Positions 45,353 through 54,318 of a DNA stretch of 64,000 bases are shown in pieces; the first letter of the stretch is position 1; every line of letters begins with the position of its first letter. This DNA comes from DASRRB01 sp036732755. Its GTDB lineage: Bacteria; Planctomycetota; B15-G4; SIAN01. The position numbers and the translations under genes were made by a program. The notes below the pieces were generated by a model. It had not been told where the DNA came from. It did not search any database and was given only the letters and a program-made list of their open reading frames with translations. The DNA lies in the NCBI GenBank assembly GCA_036732755.1, contig DAINBU010000008.1:1-64000 (forward strand), in the 5' to 3' direction.

Positions 45353-46927
45353 ATGCGTCGCGACCTCGGTCTCCTCGCCGCGCTTTCGGCAACCGTCGGC
45401 CTCGCGCACCCTGCCGCGGGTCACGACGTCACCACCTGCGCGAGCGTCAACGCGAGCGGGAACGTCGGCAATCTCGGCAGCGACCTGCCGGCGCTCTCGG
45501 CGGACGGGCGCTTCGTCGCGTTCCACAGCGGCGCGAGCGATCTGGCGCCCGGCGACACGAACGCGCGCCGCGACGTCTTCGTCCGCGACCGGCTCACCGG
45601 GACCACCACCCGCGCGAGCGTCGACTCGAGCGGCAACCAGGCCGACGACGACTCCTACAACGCGTCGATCTCGGCGGACGGGCGCACCGTCGCGTTCCTC
45701 AGCATTGCGACGACCCTCGTCCCCGGCGACTTCACCGGCCATGCGGACGCGTTCGTGCACGATCGCCAGACCGGCGCGACGGTCCGCGTGAGCGTCGACT
45801 CGAACGGGACGGCCGCGAACCTCGACACCACGTTCGCCCAGATCTCGGCCGACGGCAGCGCGGTCGTCTTCGTCTCGCGCGCGCCGAACCTCGTCGCCAG
45901 CGACACCAACAACCGCAACGACGTCTTCGTCCACGACATGGCCAGCGGCGCGACCACGCGCGTCAGCGTGAGCAGCACGGGCACGGAGGGCGACAACGAG
46001 AGCGAGTTCGCCGCGATCTCCGCCGACGGCCGCTACGTCGCCTTCGAGAGCTGGTCCAGCAACCTCGTCGCCGGCGACACCAACCACACCCACGACGTCT
46101 TCGTCCACGACCGCTCGAACGCGACGACCGAGCGCGTGAGCCTCGACTCGAACGGCGGCGAGAGCGACGGCGACAGCCTGCACCCGTCGATCTCCGCGGA
46201 CGGGCGCTGGGTCGCGTTCGAGAGCAGCTCGACCAATCTCGTGACCGGCGACACGCTCGGCGTGACCGACGTCTTCCTGCGCGACCGGCAGACCGGCACG
46301 ACCACGCGCATCAGCGTCGCCTGGAACGGCGCCGAGTCGAACGGCATGAGCGACACGGCGAAGATCTCCGCCGACGGGAGCCGCATCGCCTTCGAGAGCG
46401 TGTCGCAGAACCTCGTGCCCGGCAAGGTCGGCTCGTTCCAGGACGTCTACGTCTGGGACGCCGCCACCGGGGTCATCACGCGCTCGAGCGTGAACAACTG
46501 GGGCACGCCCGCCGACGACCACTGCTATCTCGGCGGGATCTCCGGCGATGGCCGCCTCGTCGCCTTCCACTCCTTCGCCTTCTTCCTGGTCCCGAACGAC
46601 ACCAACAAGCGCGACGACGTCTTCGTGCGCGGACCGGAGTTCACGCTCGAGGCCGATCCGCCGCTCGTCGCCGCCGGGCAGCAGCTCACGCTCGCGACCT
46701 TCGCCGGAGTCCCCGGGAACGGCGCGTCGCTCTGGGCGATCGACGTGAGCGGCACGCCGCTCTTCGTGCCGATCGCGTTCGGCGTCCTCCAGTCGGACGG
46801 GACCTTCGCCCTCTCGGCGACCGTGCCGCCGGGGCTGAGCTCGCTCGTCGTCACCTTCCGCGCCTACTGCATCGGCGCGGCCGGATTCCTCGAGCACAGC
46901 AACGACGCGACGGTCGTCTTCCAGTGA
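45353..46927 (+). CDS. Secreted PD40/TolB-like beta-propeller protein (third family member)
   Basis: A 524-aa exported protein with a signal peptide (MRRDLGLLAALSATVGLAHPAAG). About seven propeller repeats follow, of the same GDTN...DVFVHDR..TG type as the tandem pair at 17-21 kb, for example SADGRYVAFESWSSNLVAGD TNHTHDVFVHD. The C-terminal ~95 residues differ from that pair: an Ig-like, cysteine-poor stretch (FTLEADPPLVAAGQQLTLAT ... VVTFRAYCIGAAGF). GGGAGCGGACC precedes the ATG. The repeated propeller with swapped C-terminal domains suggests a modular family whose ends decide localisation or partner, which is inference. Confidence 0.88.
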   Translation: MRRDLGLLAALSATVGLAHPAAGHDVTTCASVNASGNVGNLGSDLPALSADGRFVAFHSGASDLAPGDTNARRDVFVRDRLTGTTTRASVDSSGNQADDDSYNASISADGRTVAFLSIATTLVPGDFTGHADAFVHDRQTGATVRVSVDSNGTAANLDTTFAQISADGSAVVFVSRAPNLVASDTNNRNDVFVHDMASGATTRVSVSSTGTEGDNESEFAAISADGRYVAFESWSSNLVAGDTNHTHDVFVHDRSNATTERVSLDSNGGESDGDSLHPSISADGRWVAFESSSTNLVTGDTLGVTDVFLRDRQTGTTTRISVAWNGAESNGMSDTAKISADGSRIAFESVSQNLVPGKVGSFQDVYVWDAATGVITRSSVNNWGTPADDHCYLGGISGDGRLVAFHSFAFFLVPNDTNKRDDVFVRGPEFTLEADPPLVAAGQQLTLATFAGVPGNGASLWAIDVSGTPLFVPIAFGVLQSDGTFALSATVPPGLSSLVVTFRAYCIGAAGFLEHSNDATVVFQ

Positions 46928-46980
46928 GCCGGTGATCGGCGCCGCGCGCCGCCTGCCGTGGCGCGGTCGGAGGGTGCCGC

Positions 46981-47793
46981 ATGGTGGCGACGTCCCGCGG
47001 GATCCGGAGAGCGATCGTGTCGTGCGCATGCGTCTGCGTCCCGTGCGGATGCGGGACGATGGAGAACGGCCGGCGCTGGGCCGACGACGCGACGCTTCTG
47101 CCGAGCGCTGAACGCCTGGGACACGCGGCGCTCGATGCGCTGACCGCGCCGGGGACATGGCTCCCGCTGGCCGGCGCCGCCGTCCTGCAGATCGACGACT
47201 GGGACGGGCGCATCTCCGAGTGGGCGATCGAGACGACGCCGATCTTCGGCTCGGTCGAGAACGCCGAGGACGCGCGCGGCTGGACCGGGACCCTGTCCGA
47301 TTCGATCTACTACGCGAGCGTCCTCGTGACTCCGAGCGGCGAGGAGGCGGGCGGCTGGTTCGTCGACAAGGCGAAGGGCCTCGCCGTCGGCATGGGCGCG
47401 CGCGTCGTGACGCTCGTCACCACCGACCTCCTGAAGGACGCGACCGGACGCACACGTCCCAATGGCTCGGACGACGAGAGCCTCCCGTCTTCGCACGCGT
47501 CGGGCGCGTCGGTCAACGCGACGCTGACCGTCCGCAACGTCGGCGCGACGCGCTGGCCCACGCCCGTGAAGTACGCGGTCGACACCGGCGTGGTCGGGTT
47601 CGCGGCGCTCAGTTCGTGGAGCCGCGTCGAGGCGGGCGGCCACTACCCTTCCGACGTGCTGGTCGGCGCGGCGCTCGGCCACTTCCTCGGCCGCTTCTTC
47701 GACGAGGCGTTCCTGCGCCTGCCGGAAGGCGTCACCCTCGAGCCGCTCCTCGCGGACGACACTTACGGGCTCGCGCTCACGTTCCGGTTCTGA
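46981..47793 (+). CDS. PAP2-type phosphatase / phosphatidic acid phosphatase-like membrane protein
   Basis: A 270-aa protein with the three PAP2 motifs: KDATGRTRP (KxxxxxxRP), LPSSHASGA (PSGH variant with Ser for Gly), and SRVEAGGHYPSD (SRxxxxxHxxxD). The N terminus (RRAIVSCACVCVPCGCG) is a short hydrophobic, cysteine-rich segment; a lipid anchor at one of these cysteines is possible. Helices are weaker than in classic six-pass PAP2 enzymes, so the protein may be periplasmic or outer-membrane-associated. The likely substrate is undecaprenyl pyrophosphate, a lipid phosphate or another phosphomonoester. GGAGGGTGCCGC precedes the ATG, 53 bases after the propeller gene. Confidence 0.88.
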   Translation: MVATSRGIRRAIVSCACVCVPCGCGTMENGRRWADDATLLPSAERLGHAALDALTAPGTWLPLAGAAVLQIDDWDGRISEWAIETTPIFGSVENAEDARGWTGTLSDSIYYASVLVTPSGEEAGGWFVDKAKGLAVGMGARVVTLVTTDLLKDATGRTRPNGSDDESLPSSHASGASVNATLTVRNVGATRWPTPVKYAVDTGVVGFAALSSWSRVEAGGHYPSDVLVGAALGHFLGRFFDEAFLRLPEGVTLEPLLADDTYGLALTFRF

Positions 47794-47818
47794 CGCGATC
47801 GCGGGTCGGCGGACGCGT

Positions 47819-49000
47819 TCAATCCTCCTCGTCCTCGACCGAGTCGTCGTCGATGTTCGCCTCGAATGGGACGAGCGCCACGCCGTCGCAGTCGGCGCAG
47901 AGGCGGCGGTCGGTCGCGTAGTGGGCGCGGCAGCGCGGGCAGAAGGAGCGGTCGCGCGCGTCGCGCGGCGCCGGCTCGGCGGCGTGCGACTTCGGTTCGA
48001 TGCCGGCGTCGAGCAGCTCGCGCATGAGCTCGCGCTCGAAGGCCGTGTGGTACCACGCGGCCGCGTGCTGCACCGCCTCGGAGTGGTCGGCGAAGGAGAG
48101 CGGCCAGAGCGTCTCGCGCAGCGCGACGGTCGCGACCGCGTCGCGCGTCGCCGCGTCGCCCGCCGCGAGCGCGAGTGCGACCGGGTCGAACGCGGCGAGC
48201 GCGCCGCGCGCGTGCAGGTCGAGCGCCCGCACCGCGCCGACCGGATAGAGGACCATCGCGATCGCCGGCGCGAGCCGCCGCTGCGACTGCTCGGGACGCA
48301 GCTGCCGCTCGGCGCGCCGCCACGTCGTGACCACGCCGATCGTCGCGACGAGCCACGCCCCGAGCAGCCACGGCCCCGAGACCATGAGCCCCCACCGGTA
48401 GGCCGCGACGGGGAGCGCGACGCCGAGCACCAGGAAGAGCGCCGCGACCGCGAAGCGCAGCGGGAGCGTCGCGCTCTTCAGCGCCTGGAAGCACGCGCGC
48501 GCCGCGGGCACGGCGAGCCGCTCCGCGATCCAGCCGTGGATCGCGGCGGAGCGCTCCTCCAGCGGACGCGCGGCGATCGCCGCGAGCGAGCGGGCGAACG
48601 CCGCCGCCGCCGCGTCCGAATCGAGCCGCGCGACGACCTCCGCGCCGGCCTTCACGCGCTTGCCGTCGGAAACGATCGCGAGCTTCGGCTCGAAGGCGAT
48701 CCAGCGGGCGCCGCGCGCCGCGGAGAGGACGCGCCCCTTGCGCGGCCCGTCCCAGGCGACGAACCCCTCGGGGGCGAGCGCGATCGGGAAGGGGAGCGCG
48801 AGGAGCTGCGGCGTCGCGGGCAGCAGCAGCGGCGCGCGCACGAACCAGGTCTCGCCGCTCTCGACCCACGTACGCACGACGTCGCGCAGCCCCCCTTGCC
48901 CGCGCGGCACGAAGAGCCACGCGCCGGCCGGCACGCACCAGGTGCTCTCGTAGAGGTAGAGGGCGAGCAGGACGAGGAAGAGCTCGTCGAGGGCGCTCAT
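47819..49000 (-). CDS. Membrane protein with C-terminal zinc-ribbon-like cysteines, unknown
   Basis: A 393-aa protein with an N-terminal hydrophobic segment (LDELFLVLLALYLYEST), two more near residues 185-215 and 215-235, and a C-terminal soluble end carrying FCPRCRAHYATDRRLCADCDG, a CxxC-x9-CxxC zinc-ribbon arrangement. It ends in an acidic tail (DDDSVEDEED). I do not recognise the family. It is 31 bases downstream of the DUF2167 gene on the same strand and converges on the PAP2 gene with 25 bases between stops. Confidence 0.78.
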   Translation of the reverse strand: MSALDELFLVLLALYLYESTWCVPAGAWLFVPRGQGGLRDVVRTWVESGETWFVRAPLLLPATPQLLALPFPIALAPEGFVAWDGPRKGRVLSAARGARWIAFEPKLAIVSDGKRVKAGAEVVARLDSDAAAAAFARSLAAIAARPLEERSAAIHGWIAERLAVPAARACFQALKSATLPLRFAVAALFLVLGVALPVAAYRWGLMVSGPWLLGAWLVATIGVVTTWRRAERQLRPEQSQRRLAPAIAMVLYPVGAVRALDLHARGALAAFDPVALALAAGDAATRDAVATVALRETLWPLSFADHSEAVQHAAAWYHTAFERELMRELLDAGIEPKSHAAEPAPRDARDRSFCPRCRAHYATDRRLCADCDGVALVPFEANIDDDSVEDEED

Positions 49001-49031
49001 GCCACCAGCCGCCCCCGAGCGCGGAGGGCCC

Positions 49032-49970
49032 TCACGCGGCCGGATTCGGCGATTGCTTCGAGCGGCCCGTGATCTTGCGCCACAGCGCGGCGACGCCGAC
49101 GCCGACCGCGATCAGGATCTTGTAGAGGTACTTGAAGATCCCGGCCTTCCAGCCGAGCGCCGCGGCGCCGCCGACGATCAGCGTCGTGAGCGTCGCTTCG
49201 GCGATCGGATCGCCCGGCTTCACCTCGTCGTAGCGCTGGCCGGGATTCATCGAGAGGGCGCCGAGCACCTCGCGGAACTGCGGGAGCGCCTTCTCGAAAT
49301 CGCCGGCGCCGCAGACGAGGATCGCCGACACCATGCCGACGCGCGACAGGCAGCGCACCTCGTAGTTGACGAGCTCGCCTTCGACGCTGCGCAGGCGCAA
49401 CCCCCATTCGAGATTGTGGGTCTGCTCGTCGTAGTGCGGCGGCACGGCCCACGCGACGACCTCGAGCTCCGAGAAGCCGCGCTTGCTCCGCTCCTTGTTG
49501 CCCGCCGCGCACTCCTCCTGCTTCTGCTCGAGCATCTCCTCGGCGTCGAGCTCGTGCTTGTCGTCGTCCTTCACGTGGCCCGACTTCAAGTAGGAGAAAT
49601 AGGCGGTCCAGGTCGGCAGGCGCAGCGCCTGCACCGTCGCGAACTCGGAGCCGTCCGCGATGTTCTCGTTCGCCTCGAGGAAGCGGCGCGTCCCCTCCTT
49701 GCCCGTGTATGCGACTCCGGCCGGGACGGCGAGCTTCGCGACGTCGCCGATCGGGCCGTCGCACGGCCCCTCCTCCCAGTCGATCTTCGCGTCGACCGAC
49801 CGCAGCCACTTGCGGAAGGCCTCGGTCGTTTCGGTATCCGGCTCGTCGCCGTCGGTCTTCGCCGCGTCGTGCGGCTCTTGCGTCTTCCCTTCGTGCTTCC
49901 CGTCCTGCGCGGCGGCAGGCAGGGTGGACAGTGCCAGGGCGACGGCGGGCAGGAGCAGTCGTCGGAGCAT
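49032..49970 (-). CDS. DUF2167 family exported protein
   Basis: A 312-aa protein starting MLRRLLLPAVALALSTLPAAAQ, a signal peptide, followed by a charged low-complexity stretch and then a mixed domain (GDVAKLAVPAGVAYTGKEGTRRFLE; MVSAILVCGAGDF; FSELEVVAWAVPPHYDEQTH), the pattern of DUF2167. The C terminus has hydrophobic segments (TTLIVGGAAALGWKAGIF, YKILIAVGVGVAALW), so the domain is probably held at the membrane outside the cytoplasm. GAGGGGAACCCC precedes the ATG. Function of the family is unknown; some members are linked to membrane stress. It lies between the D-threonine-aldolase-like and zinc-ribbon genes. Confidence 0.82.
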   Translation of the reverse strand: MLRRLLLPAVALALSTLPAAAQDGKHEGKTQEPHDAAKTDGDEPDTETTEAFRKWLRSVDAKIDWEEGPCDGPIGDVAKLAVPAGVAYTGKEGTRRFLEANENIADGSEFATVQALRLPTWTAYFSYLKSGHVKDDDKHELDAEEMLEQKQEECAAGNKERSKRGFSELEVVAWAVPPHYDEQTHNLEWGLRLRSVEGELVNYEVRCLSRVGMVSAILVCGAGDFEKALPQFREVLGALSMNPGQRYDEVKPGDPIAEATLTTLIVGGAAALGWKAGIFKYLYKILIAVGVGVAALWRKITGRSKQSPNPAA

Positions 49971-50015
49971 GGGGTTCCCCTCGCGGCGCGATTCTTCCGG
50001 TGCGCGCTGCACCGT

Positions 50016-51167
50016 TCAACGCTGGAGATCGTGGGCGCGGCCGGCGACGGCGACGATCTCGAGGATGCGCCCCTTCTCGATCAGCACCGCCTGCTCGGCC
50101 AGGTTCACTGTCGGACAGACGTGGCGCGGCACTAAATGGAGAGGGGTCCCGCGCGGAGGCGGGGGGCCGCTCGTCACGTCCAGGGGGAGGTGCTCCTCGC
50201 TGGGCCGCCCGGCGACGAGCTCGGGGCGGCCGAGCACGATCGCGCACGGGTCCCCCGTTTCGGCCGCGAGCGACTTGCTCCCGGCGTCGCAGGTGACGCG
50301 CGCGAGCGACGGCCGGCTGACGACGCGCGCCAGGACGACGGCGGCGGGCACGAGGTCGAGCTCGGGCGTCTCGTCGGCCGAGCGCTGGTCGTGGAAGACG
50401 ACGGTGCCGGGCGAGACGCGATGGAGCGGCGCGCCGCGCTCGCGGAACGGCGCGAAGTCGAGCGCAGGGCGCAGCGTCGGCATGCCGCTCGTGATGATCT
50501 CGCCGACGACGACGCCTTCGTGGCGCAGCCGCGCGACCAATTCCATCAGCCGCGCGTAGGTCGCGTGCGCCTTCTCCCGGCGCGGCGCGTAGTCGACGTC
50601 GTGGATGTGGCCGTCGTAGAAGTGGATGCCGCGGAAGCGCTCGCCCGCGCGCAGCGCGATGGCGGCGATGCGCTCCGCGCCGGCCGGGTCGAGACCGGTG
50701 CGGTCCATGCCGGGGTTCACGTCGACGAAGAGGCCGAGCTCGCGCGGCGTCGCCGCCACGTCCTCCGGCTCCTCGCAAAGCTGCGCGAGCCCCGTCTCCG
50801 GGAAGCGGCGCGCGAGGTCGCCGAGGCGCTGGCGCGCCGGATCGACGCACGGGTAGGCGACGAGGAGGTCGGCGCCGCGCACGTTCTCCGCGCGCAGCAC
50901 CTCGAGCATGAGCGCCGCCTCGCGCGTCGTCGCGCACTTGAACTGCCGCACGCCCGCGCGCACCAGCTCGCGCCAGACCGGCGCGATCTTGGTCGTCTTC
51001 AAGTGCGGTCGCCAGCGCGCCGGATCGCCGCCGCAGCAGGCGAGGATCGTGCGGATGTTGCGGCGCACCGCGTCCATCTCGATCAGCAGCGCCGGCGAGA
51101 GCAGCCGGTCGAGCTCGGCGTCGGGCAGCGTGAAGGGCGCGGGCGAGGCGTTCGCGAGGCGGCTCAT
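50016..51167 (-). CDS. D-threonine aldolase / D-serine dehydratase-like PLP enzyme (fold III)
   Basis: A 383-aa enzyme of alanine-racemase fold type III. The PLP lysine is in RPHLKTTKIAP near residue 57, followed by QFKCATTREAALMLE; DVNPGMDRTG and the phosphate loop region FYDGHIHDVDY are family landmarks. The C-terminal metal-type motif is HVCPTVNL, with His and Cys in the D-threonine aldolase/D-serine dehydratase pattern. The substrate is probably a D-beta-hydroxy amino acid. The ATG overlaps the HAD-protein stop by four bases (ATGA). A D-amino-acid enzyme near the VanX-like fusion gene could process peptidoglycan-derived residues, but this is only context. Confidence 0.9.
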   Translation of the reverse strand: MSRLANASPAPFTLPDAELDRLLSPALLIEMDAVRRNIRTILACCGGDPARWRPHLKTTKIAPVWRELVRAGVRQFKCATTREAALMLEVLRAENVRGADLLVAYPCVDPARQRLGDLARRFPETGLAQLCEEPEDVAATPRELGLFVDVNPGMDRTGLDPAGAERIAAIALRAGERFRGIHFYDGHIHDVDYAPRREKAHATYARLMELVARLRHEGVVVGEIITSGMPTLRPALDFAPFRERGAPLHRVSPGTVVFHDQRSADETPELDLVPAAVVLARVVSRPSLARVTCDAGSKSLAAETGDPCAIVLGRPELVAGRPSEEHLPLDVTSGPPPPRGTPLHLVPRHVCPTVNLAEQAVLIEKGRILEIVAVAGRAHDLQR

Positions 51168-51784
51168 GGCAGCACTCCCACCCGGGCAAGGTCGGCGCGC
51201 AGCGTGTTCGCGTCGCGGAAGCGTAGCGCCCGCATGCCGAGGCGCGCCGCCGCCACGACGTTGCGCTCGGCGTCGTCGACGAAGACGCAGTCGCCCGGCG
51301 CGACTTCGAGCGTGCGCGCCGCGTGCAGGAACGCTTCGGGGTCGGGCTTGCGGTGGCGCGTGCGACACGAGACGAACGACCAGTCGGCGTAGCGCGCGAG
51401 GCCGACCCGCTGCTCGACCTGCTCCCACCAGCACGGATAGTTGCTGAGCAGGTGGGGCCGCACGCCCGCGGCGTTGAGCTCGAGCAGCAGCGGCTCGACG
51501 CCGTCGAGGAAGCGGAACGCCTCGGTGAAGGCGCGCCGCAGCGCCGCCTGGTCGTAGCGCCGACCGTCCGCGAAGAAGCGGTCGAGGAAGGCCTGCTCGG
51601 TGAGGTCGTCGCATTCGAACTCGACCCACGCGGTCGGGTGCTTCTGCGCGATCACCTCTTCGAGCGACATCCCGAGGGCGCGGGGCACTTCGACGTAGAA
51701 GGGGTCGTGGACCAGCGTCCCCATGACGTCGAGCAGCAGCGGCGTCCGGGCGGCGTCGGGCGGGCGCATCGGATGGGTTCGCAT
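51164..51784 (-). CDS. HAD-superfamily hydrolase-like protein (DxMGT type)
   Basis: A 206-aa HAD-fold protein. Motif I is LLLDVMGTLVHDPFY: the nucleophile Asp is present, but the usual second Asp is replaced by Met, as in a plant/cyanobacterial subgroup with the same DVMGTLV...DPFY pattern. That change argues against ordinary phosphatase activity. Motif II is LLSNYP, motif III KPDPEAF and motif IV FVDDAERNV. Start choice is uncertain: ATG at 51784 or at 51769, neither with a clear ribosome-binding site. It is coupled by an ATGA overlap to the D-threonine-aldolase-like gene and diverges from the VanX fusion gene. Confidence 0.87.
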   Translation of the reverse strand: MRTHPMRPPDAARTPLLLDVMGTLVHDPFYVEVPRALGMSLEEVIAQKHPTAWVEFECDDLTEQAFLDRFFADGRRYDQAALRRAFTEAFRFLDGVEPLLLELNAAGVRPHLLSNYPCWWEQVEQRVGLARYADWSFVSCRTRHRKPDPEAFLHAARTLEVAPGDCVFVDDAERNVVAAARLGMRALRFRDANTLRADLARVGVLP

Positions 51785-51842
51785 GGGGCGTCGGGCGCGG
51801 CATCCTACGCGCCTTCGTCCACGGGAGGAGGCGGGAGAGACC

Positions 51843-54305
51843 ATGGTCCAGCGGCGGCTCGCGGTCGGTTTCTTCGGGGTGGCGGCGCTCGGCGTCGCGG
51901 GCTGCGGCGGTCCGGACGTCCCGACGCCGATGCCGACGACCGCGCCGGCGCGCGCGCCGGCCGCGGCGACGACGAAGTCTCCGGCCGACGTCCTGAGCGA
52001 GCTGTCGCCCTGGATCGAGCACGAGCTCGCGCGCGCGGCGATCCCCGGCTTCGCGATCGCGCTCGTCGACGGCGGCGGGCATACGTCGACGCGCTGCTTC
52101 GGGCGCGCGTCCGAGAGCGGCGCCGCGCCGGCGGATGCGGCGTCGCTCTGGCGCGTCGGCTCGGTCTCGAAGATGTTCACCGACATGGCGGTGATGCAGC
52201 TCGTCGAGGAGGGGCGGCTCGACCTCGACGCGCCGGTCACCAAGGTCCTCCCGGAATTCCATCCGAAGAACCCGTTCGGCGCGCCGATCACGCTGCGCCA
52301 GCTCATGGCCCACCGCGCCGGGCTCGTCCGCGAGCCGCCGCGCGGCAGCTACTTCGACGCCTCGTCGCCGTCGCTCGCCGACACGGTCGCGAGCCTGAAC
52401 GAGACGGCGCTCGTCCACGCCCCCGGCACGAAGTCGAAGTACAGCAACGCCGGCATCGCGGTCGTGGGCCGTGTCGTCGAGGTCGTGACGCGCCAGCCGT
52501 TCGCGCAGGTCGTGCGCGAGCGCGTGCTCGTGCCGATGGGGCTGACGCGCAGCTCCTTCGAAGCGACGCCCGAGGTGCGCGCCCACCGCGTCGCCGCGCA
52601 GATGTGGACCTACTGGGGCGCGCCGTTCGCCGCGCCGACCTTCGAGCTCGGGATGGCGCCGGCGGGCAGCCTCTACGCCCCCATCGACGACCTCGCGACG
52701 GCGCTGCGCTTCTTCCTCGACCGCAGCCGCACGCCCGATCCCCAAGATGGGAGCGCTCCGGCCAACGCGCCGCCGCGCGTGATCACGCGCGCGTCGCTCG
52801 ACGAGATGTGGAAGCCGCAGTTCTCGACCGCGGAAAGCACCGGCGGCTACGGGCTCGGCTTCGGGATCGGGACCTTTGACGGGCGGCGCACCGTTGGCCA
52901 CGACGGCGCGATCTACGGCTTCTCGACCGAGCTGAAGCTCCTGCCCGAGGAGCGGCTCGGCGTCGCGGCGGTCGCTTCACTCGACGTCGCCCACGGGACG
53001 GTCGGGAAGATCGTCACCGCCGCGCTCGAAGCGCTGCTCGCCGCGAAAGCGGGCCGGCCGGCCAAGCCGCCGGCGACGAACGGCGACGTCGACGCCGCGT
53101 TCGCGCGCGCCTGCGCCGGGACCTACCAGAGCGAGGACGGCCGCGCGCACGCGGAGCTCTTCGAGCAGCACGGCGAGCTCTGGCTCCAGAGCGGGGCGTG
53201 GCGCGCGCGCGTGCGTCCCAACCTCGAGGGTGCCTACACCGTCGACGACCGCATCGAGGCGGGGCGGACCGTGCAGATCCCGAAGGCGGGGCAGTCGCTC
53301 AAGATCGGGAGCGTCGCCTACGCGCGGGTCGCCGACGCGCGGCCGAAGCCGGCGCCCGCCGAATTCGCGGCGCTGATCGGCGAGTACGGCTTCGACCACA
53401 ACGTCCTCTTCGTCTACGAGAAGGCGGGCCGCCTCCACGCGCTGATCGAGTGGTTCTTCGAGTACCCGCTGACCCATGTCGAAGGCGAGGTCTACGGCTT
53501 CCCTGACAGCGGCCTCTACTCCGGCGAGACGATCCTCTTCCGACATGCGGTCGAGGGTGATGCGAAGAGCCCCGTCGTCGCGGCGATCGCCGCCGGCGTC
53601 GCCTTCCCGCGCCGCGCGGTCGGCACCGAGGAGGGGGTGACGTTCAAGATCGCGCCGCTGAAGCCGGCCGAGACGCTGCGCAAAGAGGCGCTCGCCGCCG
53701 CGCCGGCGCCCGAGATCGCGGCGCTCGAAGGCAAGCGCAAGCCCGACCTCGTCGAGCTCGTGAAGATCGACCCGTCGCTCCATCTGGACGTCCGCTACGC
53801 GACCGAGAACAACTTCATGGGCGCCGTCTTCTACGAGGAGGCGCGCGCCTTCCTGCAGCGGCCCGCCGCCGAGGCGCTGAAGCGGGCGCAGCAGAAGCTC
53901 CAGAAGTCCGGCTTCGGCCTGCTGATCCACGACGGCTACCGGCCGTGGTTCGTGACGCGGATGTTCTGGGACGGGACGCCGGCCGAGCACCACGACATGG
54001 TCGCCGACCCCTCGAAGGGCTCGCGCCACAACCGCGGCTGCGCCGTCGACCTGACGCTGTGCGACCCGCAGAGCGGCGCGCCCCTGCGCATGCCGTCGGG
54101 CTACGACGAGTTCAGCGACCGCGCCAACCCCTGGTACCCCGGCGGCACGAGCGAGCAGCGCTGGCTGCGCGACACGCTACGCCGCGCCATGGAGTCGGAA
54201 GGCTTCACCGTCTACGAGAACGAGTGGTGGCACTACGACTTCGAGGCGTGGAAGGAGTATCCGGTGCTGAACAAGAAGTTCGCGGAGCTCGCGAGCAGAC
54301 CGTGA
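51843..54305 (+). CDS. Lipoprotein fusing a beta-lactamase-like serine hydrolase to a VanX/DdpX-type D-Ala-D-Ala dipeptidase
   Basis: An 820-aa predicted lipoprotein (MVQRRLAVGFFGVAALGVAGC, Cys21). Residues of about 45-400 are a penicillin-binding/class C beta-lactamase fold: SVSK at 107-110, YSNAG as the YxN motif, and GHDGAIYG in the KTG position. A middle segment (about 400-610) of unknown strands follows. Residues ~620-815 match the DdpX/VanX zinc dipeptidase: HDGYRPWFVTRMFWD, SRHNRGCAVDLTL with the metal His and Asp, and EWWHYDF with Glu and His. VanX-like enzymes cleave free D-Ala-D-Ala. The pair could remove and then degrade terminal D-Ala from wall peptides, which is inference. GGGAGAGACC precedes the ATG; the alpha/beta hydrolase gene follows by 13 bases. 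Confidence 0.9.
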   Translation: MVQRRLAVGFFGVAALGVAGCGGPDVPTPMPTTAPARAPAAATTKSPADVLSELSPWIEHELARAAIPGFAIALVDGGGHTSTRCFGRASESGAAPADAASLWRVGSVSKMFTDMAVMQLVEEGRLDLDAPVTKVLPEFHPKNPFGAPITLRQLMAHRAGLVREPPRGSYFDASSPSLADTVASLNETALVHAPGTKSKYSNAGIAVVGRVVEVVTRQPFAQVVRERVLVPMGLTRSSFEATPEVRAHRVAAQMWTYWGAPFAAPTFELGMAPAGSLYAPIDDLATALRFFLDRSRTPDPQDGSAPANAPPRVITRASLDEMWKPQFSTAESTGGYGLGFGIGTFDGRRTVGHDGAIYGFSTELKLLPEERLGVAAVASLDVAHGTVGKIVTAALEALLAAKAGRPAKPPATNGDVDAAFARACAGTYQSEDGRAHAELFEQHGELWLQSGAWRARVRPNLEGAYTVDDRIEAGRTVQIPKAGQSLKIGSVAYARVADARPKPAPAEFAALIGEYGFDHNVLFVYEKAGRLHALIEWFFEYPLTHVEGEVYGFPDSGLYSGETILFRHAVEGDAKSPVVAAIAAGVAFPRRAVGTEEGVTFKIAPLKPAETLRKEALAAAPAPEIAALEGKRKPDLVELVKIDPSLHLDVRYATENNFMGAVFYEEARAFLQRPAAEALKRAQQKLQKSGFGLLIHDGYRPWFVTRMFWDGTPAEHHDMVADPSKGSRHNRGCAVDLTLCDPQSGAPLRMPSGYDEFSDRANPWYPGGTSEQRWLRDTLRRAMESEGFTVYENEWWHYDFEAWKEYPVLNKKFAELASRP

Positions 54306-54318
54306 GGAGGCCGTCCCC

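Noticed and set aside
47794..47803. CGCGATCGCG palindrome as a terminator or site
   Set aside because: It is too short and common in GC-rich DNA to support a claim.
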